This document shows, piece after piece, positions 11,801-24,406 of a stretch of DNA of 64,000 nt; the stretch's first letter is position 1; every line of letters begins with the position of its first letter. A program made the translations under genes and the position numbers. Location of the stretch: contig NC_040021.1 in assembly GCF_000972845.2 (NCBI RefSeq), forward strand, positions 11,126,908 through 11,190,907, in the 5' to 3' direction. Origin of the DNA: Larimichthys crocea (taxonomy: Eukaryota > Chordata > Actinopteri > Sciaenidae). Below the pieces are notes generated by a model. That model worked only from the letters and a program-made list of their open reading frames with translations. It ran no database searches and had not been told where the DNA came from.

Positions 11801-12817
11801 GTAATTGGGGAAGTCGTGTTTTGAAAATTACAAAAGAGAGTCAAATGTACCAGTGTGGTACAAGGAAAAAGTCGTATGACGGAAAGGAAATGTCAGAAAG
11901 GTTTGGATAGCCTACTTTACATTTCCTGTGAATACTTCCATCCACTGGCAACTCCATAGAAATTGCACAAGTATATATATCGCATCACAGAAGTCAGGTG
12001 GTTAAATTACTCATAGCCAGGTACATACATAATGTTGCAACAGGTTTTTTTTGGTTTCTGGCTACGTCTGATTGGTGACAAACCAAAGTTCAGGTGTTCC
12101 AAAAAACAAACTAGAACGTGCAAGAGCTCAAAGGGACCTTAATTTATAACTAAGAATATTATTTCTGACAACTCACAACCCACCCCAAAATATACCGGTA
12201 GAAGCAACTAAGTAGCATTACAATTGAAAAACAAACTAAAGACACGGTTAATTTAGCTACCAAACATGTAGCAAATTAAGTGACATAACACAGAAGTGTA
12301 AGCGGTTGCCGTTGTCTCGTCAAAAAAGGAACAAACAAACCACTTCTCAAATAGCCTTCACTTGATAAAAAGGGCACCAAGGATCTAGTTTGCTTGGCAT
12401 GGCAAATAATGTGACACCAACAGAAGGGCAAAAAGACATTCGCTCATGGCACATCCATCCAAACCGAGCTCGAAATCAAACATCACTGTTCAACTGATTG
12501 AAAGAACAAGTTCTTATTAAGTAAACGGCAACATTCAAAACAGTGCAGACAGAAACGTGAAGTACCATGGAATGGACGTACATAACGACTCGCCTCCCAG
12601 GTCTCAAAGTGCATTTCTCCCTACAGCGCTTTTCATGTTTCAAAACACAATAAGCAGGTGAATCTTTTTTTTATTTTTTCCAGAGGACGACCTGGTACTC
12701 TCTTTCTCTTACAGCTGGAAAACTAGAATTTGAACCCCTCAACCCCACTTGCTGTTGTTTGCTGAAGCAGTCCAAAGAGGGGGGTTGGGATGTGTTGATG
12801 GCTGACTTTGCAGCCGC

Positions 12818-15800
12818 TCACTCGATCAGCTTCTTTGCCTTAAGAAGAGCGCCGCAGGTAGAAGACCTGCCATGTACCAGCCCAATGAGACAGCACATGG
12901 AGAATATGCTGAAGTAAGCCGCGTGTGTTGGTGGACTCTGGAGAGGGAAAAAAAAGTTAGTGGCGTTTTGTTCATACCATCAAGTACCGAGAAACTGTAT
13001 TAATGTTTTACTGAGAGAGTGGCATGCAATGCCATTTTTTAATGTCTGTGGCAAAAATGACTGATTGCGTTGTTGTGCGTTCTCACCATTGGTGTCCCTC
13101 ATCTCCTCCTCCCTCTTCTTCATGTAAGCAAAGTCGTTGACGATGACTCCGACAGTCCTCCAGTCGCCTCAGCTCGACCTCGAGGGCTTCAGCTTCTCCA
13201 CCTTGGCAATCTGGAGGGACAAAAAAGAAGCTACTATGAAAAAAAAAAAAAAAAAACCGAAAAGTGCTGCTTAAGATGCATGATTGTTATATACTTTGTC
13301 CAGCAGGTCACCCTCAGGCTCAGTACAGAGCGTTTAAACAAATGGTGTTTAAGGCGACCAGCGTGTTGAGTTAGGCTCATGAGAAAGCTGCCATGTGAAC
13401 TCTTGGTGTGAACTGAACAGCTGCACTGCCTGAGGAGGGTGGGTCCCTGATCTTCAAACTCTGGTGTGTTGGTTTGTTGTGAAAGCAAAACGGACCAACC
13501 ACAGGATTATGTGATTTGAATGTGTGACGTGTCACATGTAAAACTGCCTAGTGAATGCCTGATTTTATGACACCACTTTCCCTCGTGTTGGTGGTGAGGA
13601 CACTTCCTTTCTTTTACTATATGTAACAGCTATTTTGTCTTACGATGAACTATAGCTGCAGTCTCAACACTGCAGGTGCTCTTAGCTGGTCTGTGCAGGG
13701 TCGATTATTAAAGTCTAGATGGACAAAAACGGAGCGACCGTATCCTTAAATCGTGCGCAAAGCCACAGACTTGAAACGTTTTGCCCGAATGCAAGTGCCA
13801 TCCAAACCGCAAAGAACAAAGAACACTGCCCAGTGCGCTTGAATCTGCCATGTACACATACGAAACATTGTGCAACACACAGGAATCTTCAGCGTCTTAA
13901 CAAACGATAACCATCCACTCAACGGCATGCAAATTTGTTCTAAGTCACCCATCTACGTAGGGAACACATGTAATTCCAGCGGCACCCTCCTGCCCACGGA
14001 CAGGCCATGCCCACTGAGCTCTCCCTGAACATACGCCTACACACAGAGCAGAACGTCATGTTCGTGCAGCTGTGTGGGAAGAGGGGTGATTCTCAGCTCG
14101 CAGGGCTCATCACTTCTGTACTATTTTTTAAAAGCTTCGCGGAAAGCAGCCACAGTAAAAAGTGGCATCCATCCTCAGACTGAGTGATGAAAGGGATGAT
14201 GCAAAACGATGGCGTCCCTAAGAAGCAAAATACTGAATAAGGTGGAGTCAAAGAACCCTCCACTGATTTGCCCCGATGCCATACTTCTTGTTCCTCAGCC
14301 CAACGGTTTTATTATACTGAATTTGATTAATTACCTGCTTATTACAATGTTGTCCAACAGTTTCATGGGGAAAAAAAGTGAATGTGTCTCTCTATCTCTT
14401 AAATCTCTAAACAGTTTCTGCACATGAATACAGAAAGATCAAGTTCTTGGCATCAGAAGTGTTCGAGTTTCTATTGTAGTCCCTGTAGTATTGACCAATC
14501 AGGTCTGAGCGGGCTCCGGTAACAACACATGCAGAGACAAAGAGGCGGGATGCATTGTAAATGCATTCTCAAACATCAGCTATCGCCTGCCAACAGACAA
14601 AGAAGATTTAGCTTTTATTAGATTTCTTTTATCGTCATCGCACGATTACTGGATGAGATTCTTCGAATATGTCTCACTTTCTTTCTTTAATTTAAACCAA
14701 GCAGGTCAGTCTGAAACACGTGACTTTGTAGTTTTTTTTTGTGTTTTGTTTTTTTTAAACAAGAATAGTGAATAATATAAAATATAGTGAAAGCCACATG
14801 ACCCATGAAGATGTGGACCCACATCCACTGACCTAGTCCTACAAGCTACAGACACACTTCCGTCGTTTTTTGATCATCAACAAAAGTAAGCAGACAGTTC
14901 GGTCTCCCAACACTTACCTCTTCATAGTTTTTGGCCTCCACACCGTGTTCATGACCAGATTGACCAACTGGTCAGGCACTCTTCCAGACCCTGATTAAAA
15001 AAAGGAGGGGAGACTTTAGCACATATGTACTAACCGCTTATATTGCATGTAAAGAGAGCCAGCTGGGGGTTTGTTAACAACGCTTACCCATGGGTGGACT
15101 TGGCTCTCGAAGCACACCTCAAACATGTCATAGTCGCGGTGGTGAATGCAAAACTTTCCTTTTCATTGCATCTTCCTTGGAGTAAAGAGTGTGAAGGGAG
15201 GATCGTGATCTATAAAATATAAAAAGGAAACAATGAATGAATGAGTAACTGTATTGCTGAATTGCTAATCCGCTGGTTCTCAAACTGTGGTACGGGTATA
15301 CTGATGGCCTCGTCTCTAGGGGTACGTGGAGAATCTCAGAAATATAAAAAAGACAGATTCATTAAAAAATAATAATTAAAATAATAAAAAAAAATATTTA
15401 ATAAAATCTAAAGTGAACAGTTACACTAAGATGTCCTGTTGCACTGTACCTTGAGTGTTTCCCATTCTAGTCCTTGGATAAAAGCATCAGATAAATGACT
15501 ATATAAAGTAATGTACGTAAAAAGAGGTAAAATGAACATTCAAAACTCTGTGGCTCCAAATGATGGACGCCCATTCAAGAAATAATCCTATTGAAATAAC
15601 CCTGGCTGATGAAGTGTTGCCTGTGCGGCTGTATTTTAAACGACCATGATGTTGGATAGCTGAAGATTTCTGGAGGTTGTGAGAAACACCGGCTTAATCT
15701 ATTCAGCGTTTATTCAATACGCTCTCCTGCTTCGAGCATCTCAAACGTGAGGATTTGCTGATTTAAACTGAAGGTAAGGTGACGTTAAACATAAAAACAG

Positions 15801-17906
15801 GACATTTAAATGAGCAGGGTGTAGGAGTTAGCGGCATCTGGCGTGCACTGCTGATTGCGACCCTATTGCCTACTCTCTGCTTCATAGAGTGAAGAAATGG
15901 CTGAGAAATATGTGGAAACATGAGAAGGCCAGGGTTTAGTTTGTCAGATAGTTGGATGGATGGATAGAGATACTTTATTAATCCCGAAGGAAATTCAAGC
16001 ACCAGTAGCAGCATGTGTTACGATTTTCAATGTGTGGAAACTGGAGTAACAAAATGAAATTTTGTTTGGGGTTCACTGCCTCGCACTCTCTCCTACTGAA
16101 ACCCTGGAAAACAGAATCACAGTAGTCAGTGAGCGAAAGAGCAAACCGCCATCTTCTCTCGTAAAGTCTGTCTCCTTATTTATAATACCCAAATCATAGC
16201 ATATATACAAATGAGATGAAATCTAAATGTATTAATGTGCAGATGGAACATTTGCAGCAAAATAAACATCTGAATAGGATTTAAATTAGGATAGGATATA
16301 TATGTCATAAAACCCAACAGTTACATGCAGCACCAACAGACTGCATTAAAGTTAGTTTTTCTTTTTTTATTTTATTTCAATTTATGCAGTATATGGTCAC
16401 TACTCTTGCAATAATATTATGTTTGCATCAAGGGTCACATTCTTGCAATATTTCTTACACGATGGTCACTTTACATTACAACTCTTTTATACATCATGCC
16501 ACTTTTACCTAGTACTTGTCTGTTTGAAGGTTGATTGTTTTTTCGTGTTTATTGTGTAGGTATAGATATTGCTGTTTATTGTGAGGTTATAGATATGTCT
16601 GTCTGTTTATTGTGTTTTTGTTACCTTTCTACTTTGTCTAATTCGTAGTGTAGCTCACTTCCCTGCTGCTGTTCAACAATAAATTTCCCGTGGTGGGATG
16701 AATAAAGTAAATCTAATCTAAATATAAACAGCTGTTTAATAGCGCAAAACTCTCATGCTTTTTGTTATGTGGCATCTGTTTAGAACAGGGAGACTGTTTC
16801 ATTAATTATAAGGATACTATTATTTATTTATATGCATGAAGGCAGTCTTAACTTAAAAACATCAAACAGCTGTCTTTGCATAGCAACGTCATATGCAGCT
16901 CTTCTACACAAACTTCCACAGAAATAGATTAGATTAATCATATACACGATCCATATGTTAAAATTAATTTAATGTGCAGATGAAACATTGCAGCAAAAAT
17001 AAACATTTGCATAGGATATAAATATATGATAGGATTATGAATTATGTCATAAAAACCAACAGTTAACATGCAGCCTCAAAAGCTGGCATAAAGTTAATGG
17101 ACACAGAAAATTAAAAACAGCTGGTTTAACAGCTGGCATATGAACAGCTGTTAAACCATGGAGACCTGTTTCCATCTATAATATTAGGATTATATTATTT
17201 ATTATTATTAGGACATCTACCGAAGCCGTGTGTGGGTATTAAAGGCAATCTTAGGTACAAACCAGCCTAATACATGACTGGGATATAAATGGCTAATGTG
17301 CTGTAGCTTGTGGCTGCCAGTAAGACTGCGTGTACGCAGCAGAGCCGCTGACACACACGGGTCACTCCACACGCAGTGTAAACACACTGTAAGTGTGACA
17401 CAAACACCAAAGCTGTTGATGACGCTGGTGTGTTTATTAAAGGTTTGGAATAATTTGTGGTCAAAAACGCAGAAATTAGCACTGACGTTAGTTAGCCTGA
17501 GCTAACTAACCAGGAACGACGAGTTTTTTTTGTGAGGCCAGTTAGCCACGAGGCTACACATTGGAACACAATATAAAAAGCCCCGAGCCTTCAAAAGTCA
17601 AGATCTTTTAACTCAAGCTGTGGATTTACCATTTAAACACCCAGCGTGCCTCGATATAAAACTGGAAGCGCTTTGGCCTCAACTCAAGCTGGCTGCATTA
17701 GCAGCAGCTAGCCGCTAGCTCTGCGCTCACCTTCAGGTTCGTTTTGGTGTTTAGCTGCTCGCCTATAGCGACTCTCCCGTGACCAGGACGTCTTTGTGGA
17801 TCTCCTCCCGTAAAACCTGTTTCGAGTTGACCGGTAAAAAGAAAGAAATGGAAAGACGGATTCAAAGAGAACCGGTAAACAGCAGTAGCGCAGCGAGTCG
17901 AGCCAT
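12818..17906 (-). pseudogene. tmed10: tmed10 copy B, full-length but frameshifted (likely assembly artefact)
   Basis: All five exons are recognisable: 5 at 12818-12937, 4 at 13087-13210, 3 at 14918-14990, 2 at 15088-15209, 1 at 17731-17906. Their lengths are 120, 124, 73, 122 and 176 bp against 122, 127, 74, 121 and 177 bp in the intact copy C, so every exon but exon 4 shifts the frame. Exon 4 loses three single G bases at three separate homopolymers. The stop codon region of exon 5 has lost a T and now reads TGA. Splice sites remain. Damage is similar in introns. It is best explained as an uncorrected read of the other haplotype. Confidence 0.85.
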
Positions 17907-18152
17907 GGCTACCAACTCAAACCAAACGACCAACCAGCCCGTGCCAGCCACCAGATTAACACCGATTCCAGCTCACACAGCCGGCTTACTGAGCTCCAGC
18001 GCCGCGCTTCCCTGGAGGCCGAACTACAACTCCATCTGTGGGACTTTACCTCCATGCGGCTATGCTGAGTTCAACCTGTGCGTTTGTGTTTGAGTGTGCA
18101 TGGCCGGATGAACCTGTTTGGTGGAAGTTGTCTTTGCACTGAAAGATTAGAG

Positions 18153-18594
18153 CAGTGGTTTCTAACCTTGTTGGAGGTACCGAACCACACCAGTTCATAT
18201 GCTCATCACCGAACCCTTCTTTAGTAAAAAATAAATAGTTTTTTTTTTTACTGGTGCACAAAATGAACGTGCATTAACATCACTTGTTCAAAGAACAAAA
18301 CCAACACAGTGCATGACTCACAACAACTTACCTCAGTGGGACTTCGTCTGTTGCCTTTGAGAGACCAGTTCAGATAGGCGTGGCTCCACCTTGGCAAGTT
18401 GCCAGTCCTCAGTCATTTTCACAGCAAAGTCTGTTCCTTTCTTAGTTTTTATGTCCAGCATCCCGAAAATGATTGCTCACAAAGATATGTTGTAACAAAT
18501 GGTATAAAAAATTCCAGGAGGCGGAGGCTCCACCGACCCCTGAGACCGACTGCACCGCCCCTAGGGTTCAATCGAACCCCAGTTAAGAACACTG
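18153..18594 (-). mobile_element. hAT element remnant, copy B
   Basis: Noisy version of the element at 31222-31671, in the same position upstream of tmed10 exon 1, with the GATTAGAG left target duplication still visible at 18145-18152. Confidence 0.75.
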
Positions 18595-18912
18595 GATTTA
18601 GAGCCACGTTAAAAAAAAAATCCGAGGTACTGAGGTGTCAAGGTGTTTTGATCATACAATTGTGTGTTTCACTGTTTTTTGCATGCTTTGTGGTTTTGCT
18701 GTGGGTGGCCAGGGAGAGAGAGTCAGGAGTTCAAGGGACCAGGAGGAGACAAGGACCTATGAAACACAGGCCTGAGACAGTGTCATTTTGATACCTAATG
18801 TTCATTTATTGAGCAGACGCATCCGTGAGGGAGGCCATTAAAAAATGTATAAGAACCAACTGATGAAGGCTCTCTCAGGGACCTTTTCTCTGTAACCTCT
18901 CTTGTGTGTTCA

Positions 18913-18922
18913 NNNNNNNNNN
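18913..18922. other. Assembly gap of 10 N
   Basis: Ten N bases follow TCTCTTGTGTGTTCA, the same homologous base where copy A stops at 4184. Confidence 1.
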
Positions 18923-19150
18923 GACTGCCGCCCATCTCTCTTCGCACCTTCTCCCCCCTGAGACCCCTCCCATGGGTGGTGGGCCTATGGGAAGGGGGGC
19001 CCATGTCGCCTTTTCGGGCTGTGCCCGGCCGGGCCCCATGGGTAAGGACCCGACCACCAGGCGCTCGCCAACGAGCCCCACCCCCAGGCCTGGCTCCAGG
19101 GGGGGGCCCCGGTGACCCGCGTCCGGGCAAGGGAAACTTGGTTCCATCCG
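18923..19150 (-). mobile_element. GC-rich 5' fragment of a teleost non-LTR (LINE) element
   Basis: Very GC-rich sequence unlike its surroundings. On the minus strand it reads GGGCTCGTTGGCGAGCGCCT, then TTACCCATGGGGCCCGGCCG, GGCACAGCCCG, GGCCCACCACCCATGGGAGG and GAGATGGGCGGCAGTC. I recognise this as the conserved leader upstream of the endonuclease ORF of an abundant fish LINE. No endonuclease or RT coding remains. It lies between the N gap and the start of the next duplicated block at about 19171, so its real genomic place is uncertain. Short ORFs here are not genes. Confidence 0.6.
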
Positions 19151-19170
19151 TTGTCATTTTCATCAGGAGA

Positions 19171-19437
19171 TGTCCAAAAACTGGTTAACCTATAATAATA
19201 TAGATGTGCCACCCCTGACTTACAATAATGTGACATTTGGTTTCATAATGGAGGACAGAAAACTAGAATATAACATAAATAATTTCTTATACTTTCTACA
19301 CAAATGTAAATTCTCAAAAATACCCCACGTTTCTGCACCTTTGATTCTTTAAATCTTATAAAAATCAAAGAAAGCCCTATTGCTGTATGACAGTTTATCA
19401 ACTTTTACTTTTGATTGATCCCCTATAAGATTTTTTT

Positions 19438-19497
<60 letters not shown>

Positions 19498-21312
19498 TCC
19501 ATTGCTTTACTTTATATTGTTGTTCTGTTTATACCCTGTTCTTCTTGAATGTAAGAAAAGCTACGCTCAGTTCTGAAAGCAACAATTTTTGTAATTGTAT
19601 TTGAATATGCTTATTTGTATTGTATTTTGCAATAAAGTTTTTTTTTAAAAAGTAACAGTGATATTTGTAGTTTTGTAGTTGGCGTGACTTTCATTTGTCT
19701 GGTATCTTTACAAAAATAAAAACACAGTGTTATGACAGATTCTGTATCCCGTTCAGTATATGCCCCCTGTCGTTAACTTGAAGGTCCAGTGTGTAGAATA
19801 GAATAGTTTCTAAAGATGGAAATCTCGGTCTGGCAGACAATCTGTTTATTGGCCACAGTCCACTGCTTTGACTCACTCTGTTTGTTGTAAAAATGTTCTT
19901 TCTCTTCGTTTCAAAAAGTTCCTCTTGGTGACATTTCAAACCCTCCCATGAGCAGTTTGGATGTATAGTCCTGTCGCTGCCATAATTGTACCTGTATGAT
20001 AATATGTAGTAATCAAACTTAACTTATCATCTACTGGGTGAATTTGCAGCCTTGGAGTATACATATCTACTGTACTTGCTTTTCTAAACCCAGGACAACA
20101 TCTGACTTGATCCATTTGGTTGGTTGTGCAAGGTCTGAGTAGAGGTTTGAGGTCTAGTGGAACACTTACTGTAATATGTTGTAATAGGCTCTGGGGTCTG
20201 TGATCAGAAGGTAAGTTCATCATACAGTAGGATTTAGTAGTATTGATGAAACAGTCTTGTGCAGCTGTGATGTAACTGTGAGTCTCATTGGTGATCAAAC
20301 TTCTTCAATCAAATCACTTCATGGTCTGTCAAAGATTTCAGCTGGTGCATTGAGAAGATAAGTAGACAGTTTCTCCTTTATAGTCACTTACAGTGGATTT
20401 TATTTTCAGCCTGGGTGATAATTGCAATGTGTCAAGTATTCTCTGAGGGCTGACCCAGGACGACAAAAATCTAAATTTAAATGAATGAGAAAGCACACAC
20501 AGTATAGGTAACACGTCTCTGTATTGTTCAGATTATGGATTTTATTTGAAAAGAACATATGAAAACTTTCTGTTGTGGAGCTTTGACGACTTAGGAGAGC
20601 CTTAATGAGCTCATGTACTGCAGCACTGTAAAGGTTTCCTGTTTGGGAGGGATGTGCTTAATTTTTGATGACATCCAGCTCTTGTTTCTGTGTCGTTTGA
20701 ATGCACTTACTGGAAGTTGCCCTGGATATGAAATGGATATCAAATTAATGTAATGATCCCATCCGGTCTTTAACGTGCACCAAGGAGATAAACAGATGTG
20801 ATCGTGTGACCAGTGACACCAAATCAGGCAAAAGTTGATCTTTCATTTAATTTAATTTAGTCATTTAGCTGACGCCTTTATCCAGAGCGACTTACAAAAA
20901 CGGGAAAACATCAAGGTAGATTGTGACGTGTACGTTAGTGCAGCAATAAGAACTACTCGCAGAGTCAACCAACAGCTCTAGGAAGGGAATAGATCATGTA
21001 AATGTAGAAAGTAAATCTACAGCCTGATTATATTTTCATTGGTCACTACTGTGACCAGCAGAGCGTCTGCGTTTGAGTGATTTAAATGTTAGAAAATTGT
21101 AAATATTTTGAATATTTGTTGTCCCTTACCTTTAATCTTCAGCTGAGGTTGCCATTTTCTCAGTACTGTGATATTACAGTATTCAAGTAAAAAAGTCTTT
21201 CAGACCCCGTACATTAGTAAAGCATATTTAGTCAGGAGAAAGAACCGCTACAGGAAATAATTCCTGCACTTCATGCACATTCTGTTTGCACAAAGTTACT
21301 GTACAGAGTTCA
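19171..21312. repeat. Extra partial copy of the eif2b2-tmed10 intergenic region
   Basis: Bases from about 19781 to 21312 match 22446-23977 at a constant offset of 2665, almost without difference; even a 120-codon chance ORF is identical in the two. The first 600 bp are more divergent, including a long TTTC run here and an extra segment at about 22240-22285 in the other copy, and look like two haplotypes. The block stops abruptly at about 21312 and eif2b2 intron 1 sequence begins. No gene is inside. Confidence 0.85.
19433..19499 (+). repeat. (TTTC)n microsatellite
   Basis: About 16 uninterrupted TTTC units. The homologous sites at about 9369-9387 and 22047-22061 have only three to four units. 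Confidence 0.95.
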
Positions 21313-21371
21313 CATCCGCTTTAATGTCTGAATCAAAGTGTAAATTTACGGTGAAGCTCAGCATGACGCAC

Positions 21372-21543
21372 CGGCGCTGTTCCACCGAGCCTGGGCTGTG
21401 ATCCTGCGGAGCAGGGCTGTCGTTTCTCGGGCTGTCTCCGCAGAGCCCCGCAGCGGTCCCGTCCCGCTCCCTCCACGCTTCAGGTCGGACAGAAACGCTT
21501 CAATCCTCTCCGTCAGGTCTGTTTCTTTGTCTGGGCCCGGCAT
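21372..21543 (-). CDS. eif2b2: eif2b2 exon 1, intact copy
   Basis: It begins with ATG at 21541-21543 and encodes [20 protein letters not shown], then [20 protein letters not shown] and ARWNSAG, matching the N-terminus of eIF2B beta (ERIE...LKRGG...ARET..LLR.I). It ends at a GT donor (revcomp of 21370-21371). Length 172 bp leaves one base in phase with exon 2 at 7938, giving SAGDLMEII across the junction. It is the only exon 1 in the window that keeps the frame, yet it lies 13.4 kb from exon 2 beyond a noisy duplicate and a gap. Confidence 0.9.
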
Positions 21544-23522
21544 AGCTGCTGTAAAAACCCGCTGGCTGTCAGAGTTTAACTCAGTGTCTCTACCATGAAG
21601 ATGTGTTGACAGGGGAAGTACTTCAGGACTGCATCCGGGGGACTGTGACTGCGCTCCCGTTTGATTGGTGGACCGAGTATTGCATCAAGTTCGGTTAGTA
21701 ACAAGTAACGGTGTAGTTTTTATTAGCTGTATATTTAATTTGGACTACAATGAATGTGCTTTTGTTTTGGAAAGACTCCAAAAACTGGTTAACCTATATT
21801 AATATAGATGTGCCACCCCTGACTTACAATAATGTGACATTTGGTTTCATAATGGAGAACAGAAAACTAGAATATAACAAATAATTTGGTTATACTCGGC
21901 AAATACTTTCTACACAAATGTAAATTTTCAAAAATACCCCAGGTTTCTGCACCTTTGATTCTTTAAAACTTATGAAATCAAAGAAAGCCCTATTGCTGTA
22001 TGACAGTTTATCAACTTTTACTTTTGATTGATCCCCTATAAGATTTTTTCTTTCTTTCTTTCCATTGCTTTACTTTATATTGTTCTGTTTATACCCTGTT
22101 CTTCTTGAATGTAAGAAATGGTACGCTCAGTTCTGAAAGCAACAACTTTTGTAATTGTATTTGAATATGCTTATTTATATTAGTATTTTGCAATGAAGTT
22201 AAAAAAAAAAAATTTTTAAGTAACGGTTATATTTGTAGTTTTGTAGTTTTTATAAGCTGTCGTTAAAACGTCGTAAAGTATTGCGTTGGTGTGACTTTCA
22301 TTTGTCTGGTATCTTTACAAAAAAAAAAAAAACACGGTGTTATGACAGATTCTGTATCCCGTTCAGAACCTGCCCCCCTGTCGTTAGCTGCCTGGAAATC
22401 GCCTGAAAATTTAATTCTAAATTTAGAAAGTAGAATTAACTTGAAGGTCCAGTGTGTAGAATAGAATAGTTTCTAAAGATGGAAATCTCAGTCTGGCAGA
22501 CAATCTGTTTATTGGCCACAGTCCACTGCTTTGACTCACTCTGTTTGTTGTAAAAATGTTCTTTCTATTCTTGTTTCAAAAAGTTCCTCTTGGTGACATT
22601 TCAAACCCTCCCATGAGCAGTTTGGATGTATAGTCCTGTCGCTGCCATAATTGTACCTGTATGATAATATGTAGTAATCAAACTTAACTTATCATCTACT
22701 GGGTGAATTTGCAGCCTTGGAGTATACATATCTACTGTACTTGCTTTTCTAAACCCAGGACAACATCTGACTTGATCCATTTGGTTGGTTGTGCAAGGTC
22801 TGAGTAGAGGTTTGAGGTCTAGTGGAACACTTACTGTAATATGTTGTAATAGGCTCTGGGGTCTGTGATCAGAAGGTAAGTTCATCATACAGTAGGATTT
22901 AGTAGTATTGATGAAACAGTCTTGTGCAGCTGTGATGTAACTGTGAGTCTCATTGGTGATCAAACTTCTTCAATCAAATCACTTCATGGTCTGTCAAAGA
23001 TTTCAGCTGGTGCATTGAGAAGATAAGTAGACAGTTTCTCCTTTATAGTCACTTACAGTGGATTTTATTTTCAGCCTGGGTGATAATTGCAATGTGTCAA
23101 GTATTCTCTGAGGGCTGACCCAGGACGACAAAAATCTAAATTTAAATGAATGAGAAAGCACACACAGTATAGGTAACACGTCTCTGTATTGTTCAGATTA
23201 TGGATTTTATTTGAAAAGAACATATGAAAACTTTCTGTTGTGGAGCTTTGACGACTTAGGAGAGCCTTAATGAGCTCATGTACTGCAGCACTGTAAAGGT
23301 TTCCTGTTTGGGAGGGATGTGCTTAATTTTTGATGACATCCAGCTCTTGTTTCTGTGTCGTTTGAATGCACTTACTGGAAGTTGCCCTGGATATGAAATG
23401 GATATCAAATTAATGTAATGATCCCATCCGGTCTTTAACGTGCACCAAGGAGATAAACAGATGTGATCGTGTGACCAGTGACACCAAATCAGGCAAAAGT
23501 TGATCTTTCATTTAATTTAATT

Positions 23523-23565
23523 TAGTCATTTAGCTGACGCCTTTATCCAGAGCGACTTACAAAAA
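23523..23565 (+). repeat. Common teleost repeat motif (TCATTTAGCTGACGCCTTTA)
   Basis: It carries TCATTTAGCTGACGCCTTTA followed by TCCAGAGCGACTTAC, a motif found at very high copy number in fish genomes. Duplicate positions are about 10738-10777 and 20867-20900. A copy in the opposite orientation lies at 28411-28465 (CTAAGTCACTTTGGATAAAA). Confidence 0.7.
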
Positions 23566-24000
23566 CGGGAAAACATCAAGGTAGATTGTGACGTGTACGT
23601 TAGTGCAGCAATAAGAACTACTCGCAGAGTCAACCAACAGCTCTAGGAAGGGAATAGATCATGTAAATGTAGAAAGTAAATCTACAGCCTGATTATATTT
23701 TCATTGGTCACTACTGTGACCAGCAGAGCGTCTGCGTTTGAGTGATTTAAATGTTAGAAAATTGTAAATATTTTGAATATTTGTTGTCCCTTACCTTTAA
23801 TCTTCAGCTGAGGTTGCCATTTTCTCAGTACTGTGATATTACAGTATTCAAGTAAAAAAGTCTTTCAGACCCCGTACATTAGTAAAGCATATTTAGTCAG
23901 GAGAAAGAACCGCTACAGGAAATAATTCCTGCACTTCATGCACATTCTGTTTGCACAAAGTTACTGTACAGAGTTCATGTATATTTTCTTTTGTATATTA

Positions 24001-24190
24001 ACTGTGGTTCAGGAGTTGGAGCGGGTCGTCCACTACCCGGATGATCGGCGGTTTGACCCCTGGCTCCTCTAGTCTGCATGTTGAAGTTGAAGTCCTTGGG
24101 CAAGATACTGAACCCCAAATTGAACCCTCAATATATGAATGTGTGTGTGAATGGGTGAATAAGATATGTAGCGTAAAATTTGAAAAAATA
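24001..24190 (+). repeat. Short interspersed teleost repeat (SINE-like)
   Basis: It contains GTGGTTCAGGAGTTGGAGCG, a box-B-like GGCGGTTTGACCCCTGGCTC, CCTTGGGCAAGATACTGAAC and GAATGTGTGTGTGAATGGGT. This is a widespread fish repeat; the duplicate lies at about 11190-11360. Family name not assigned. Confidence 0.7.
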
Positions 24191-24304
24191 AAATTTTCCA
24201 AATTTTTTAAAATACTGTAGTCACTTTAAAACGTATCTACCTCATACTTGGTATAAGTTGTAGGCCTGTTTGGTGTTATACATGTACCTGCAGTAACTGT
24301 AACA

Positions 24305-24342
24305 CCAGAATTTCCTTTCGGGGGATCAATAAACTGTCTGCA
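24305..24342 (+). repeat. LINE 3'-tail fragment
   Basis: AATTTCCTTTCGGGGGATCA followed by ATAAACTGTCTG is typical of the 3' end of Rex/CR1-type fish LINEs. Confidence 0.5.
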
Positions 24343-24400
24343 TCACATTTTGGATGTACACATTAGACCACACTATAACTAATGTAAATCCATCCAATAT

Positions 24401-24406
24401 TTTATT
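24401..24406 (-). promoter_or_regulatory. tmed10: tmed10 polyadenylation signal (candidate)
   Basis: TTTATT on the plus strand is AATAAA on the gene strand, about 1.3 kb beyond the tmed10 stop, a plausible 3' UTR length. No other clear signal was checked exhaustively. Confidence 0.4.

Larger units (their letters stand above)
8500..18912. repeat. Duplicated block, copy B of the eif2b2 exon 1 to tmed10 region (noisy)
   Basis: Collinear with 21313-31984 (copy C). It contains eif2b2 exon 1, the intergenic repeats (for example 10738-10777 and 11190-11350), tmed10 exons 5-1 and the hAT element. Many one-base deletions fall in homopolymers, such as GG to G and GGGG to GGG in tmed10 exon 4. It ends at the second 10-N gap. 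The left border is approximate. Confidence 0.85.

Noticed and set aside
18795..19236. Proline/glycine-rich ORFs across the gap at 18.9 kb
   Set aside because: They span N bases and GC-rich LINE leader sequence; open frames there reflect base composition.
19936..20298. 120-codon ORF repeated at 22601-22963
   Set aside because: The same intergenic sequence duplicated; in copy B the frame is lost and no family similarity is seen.
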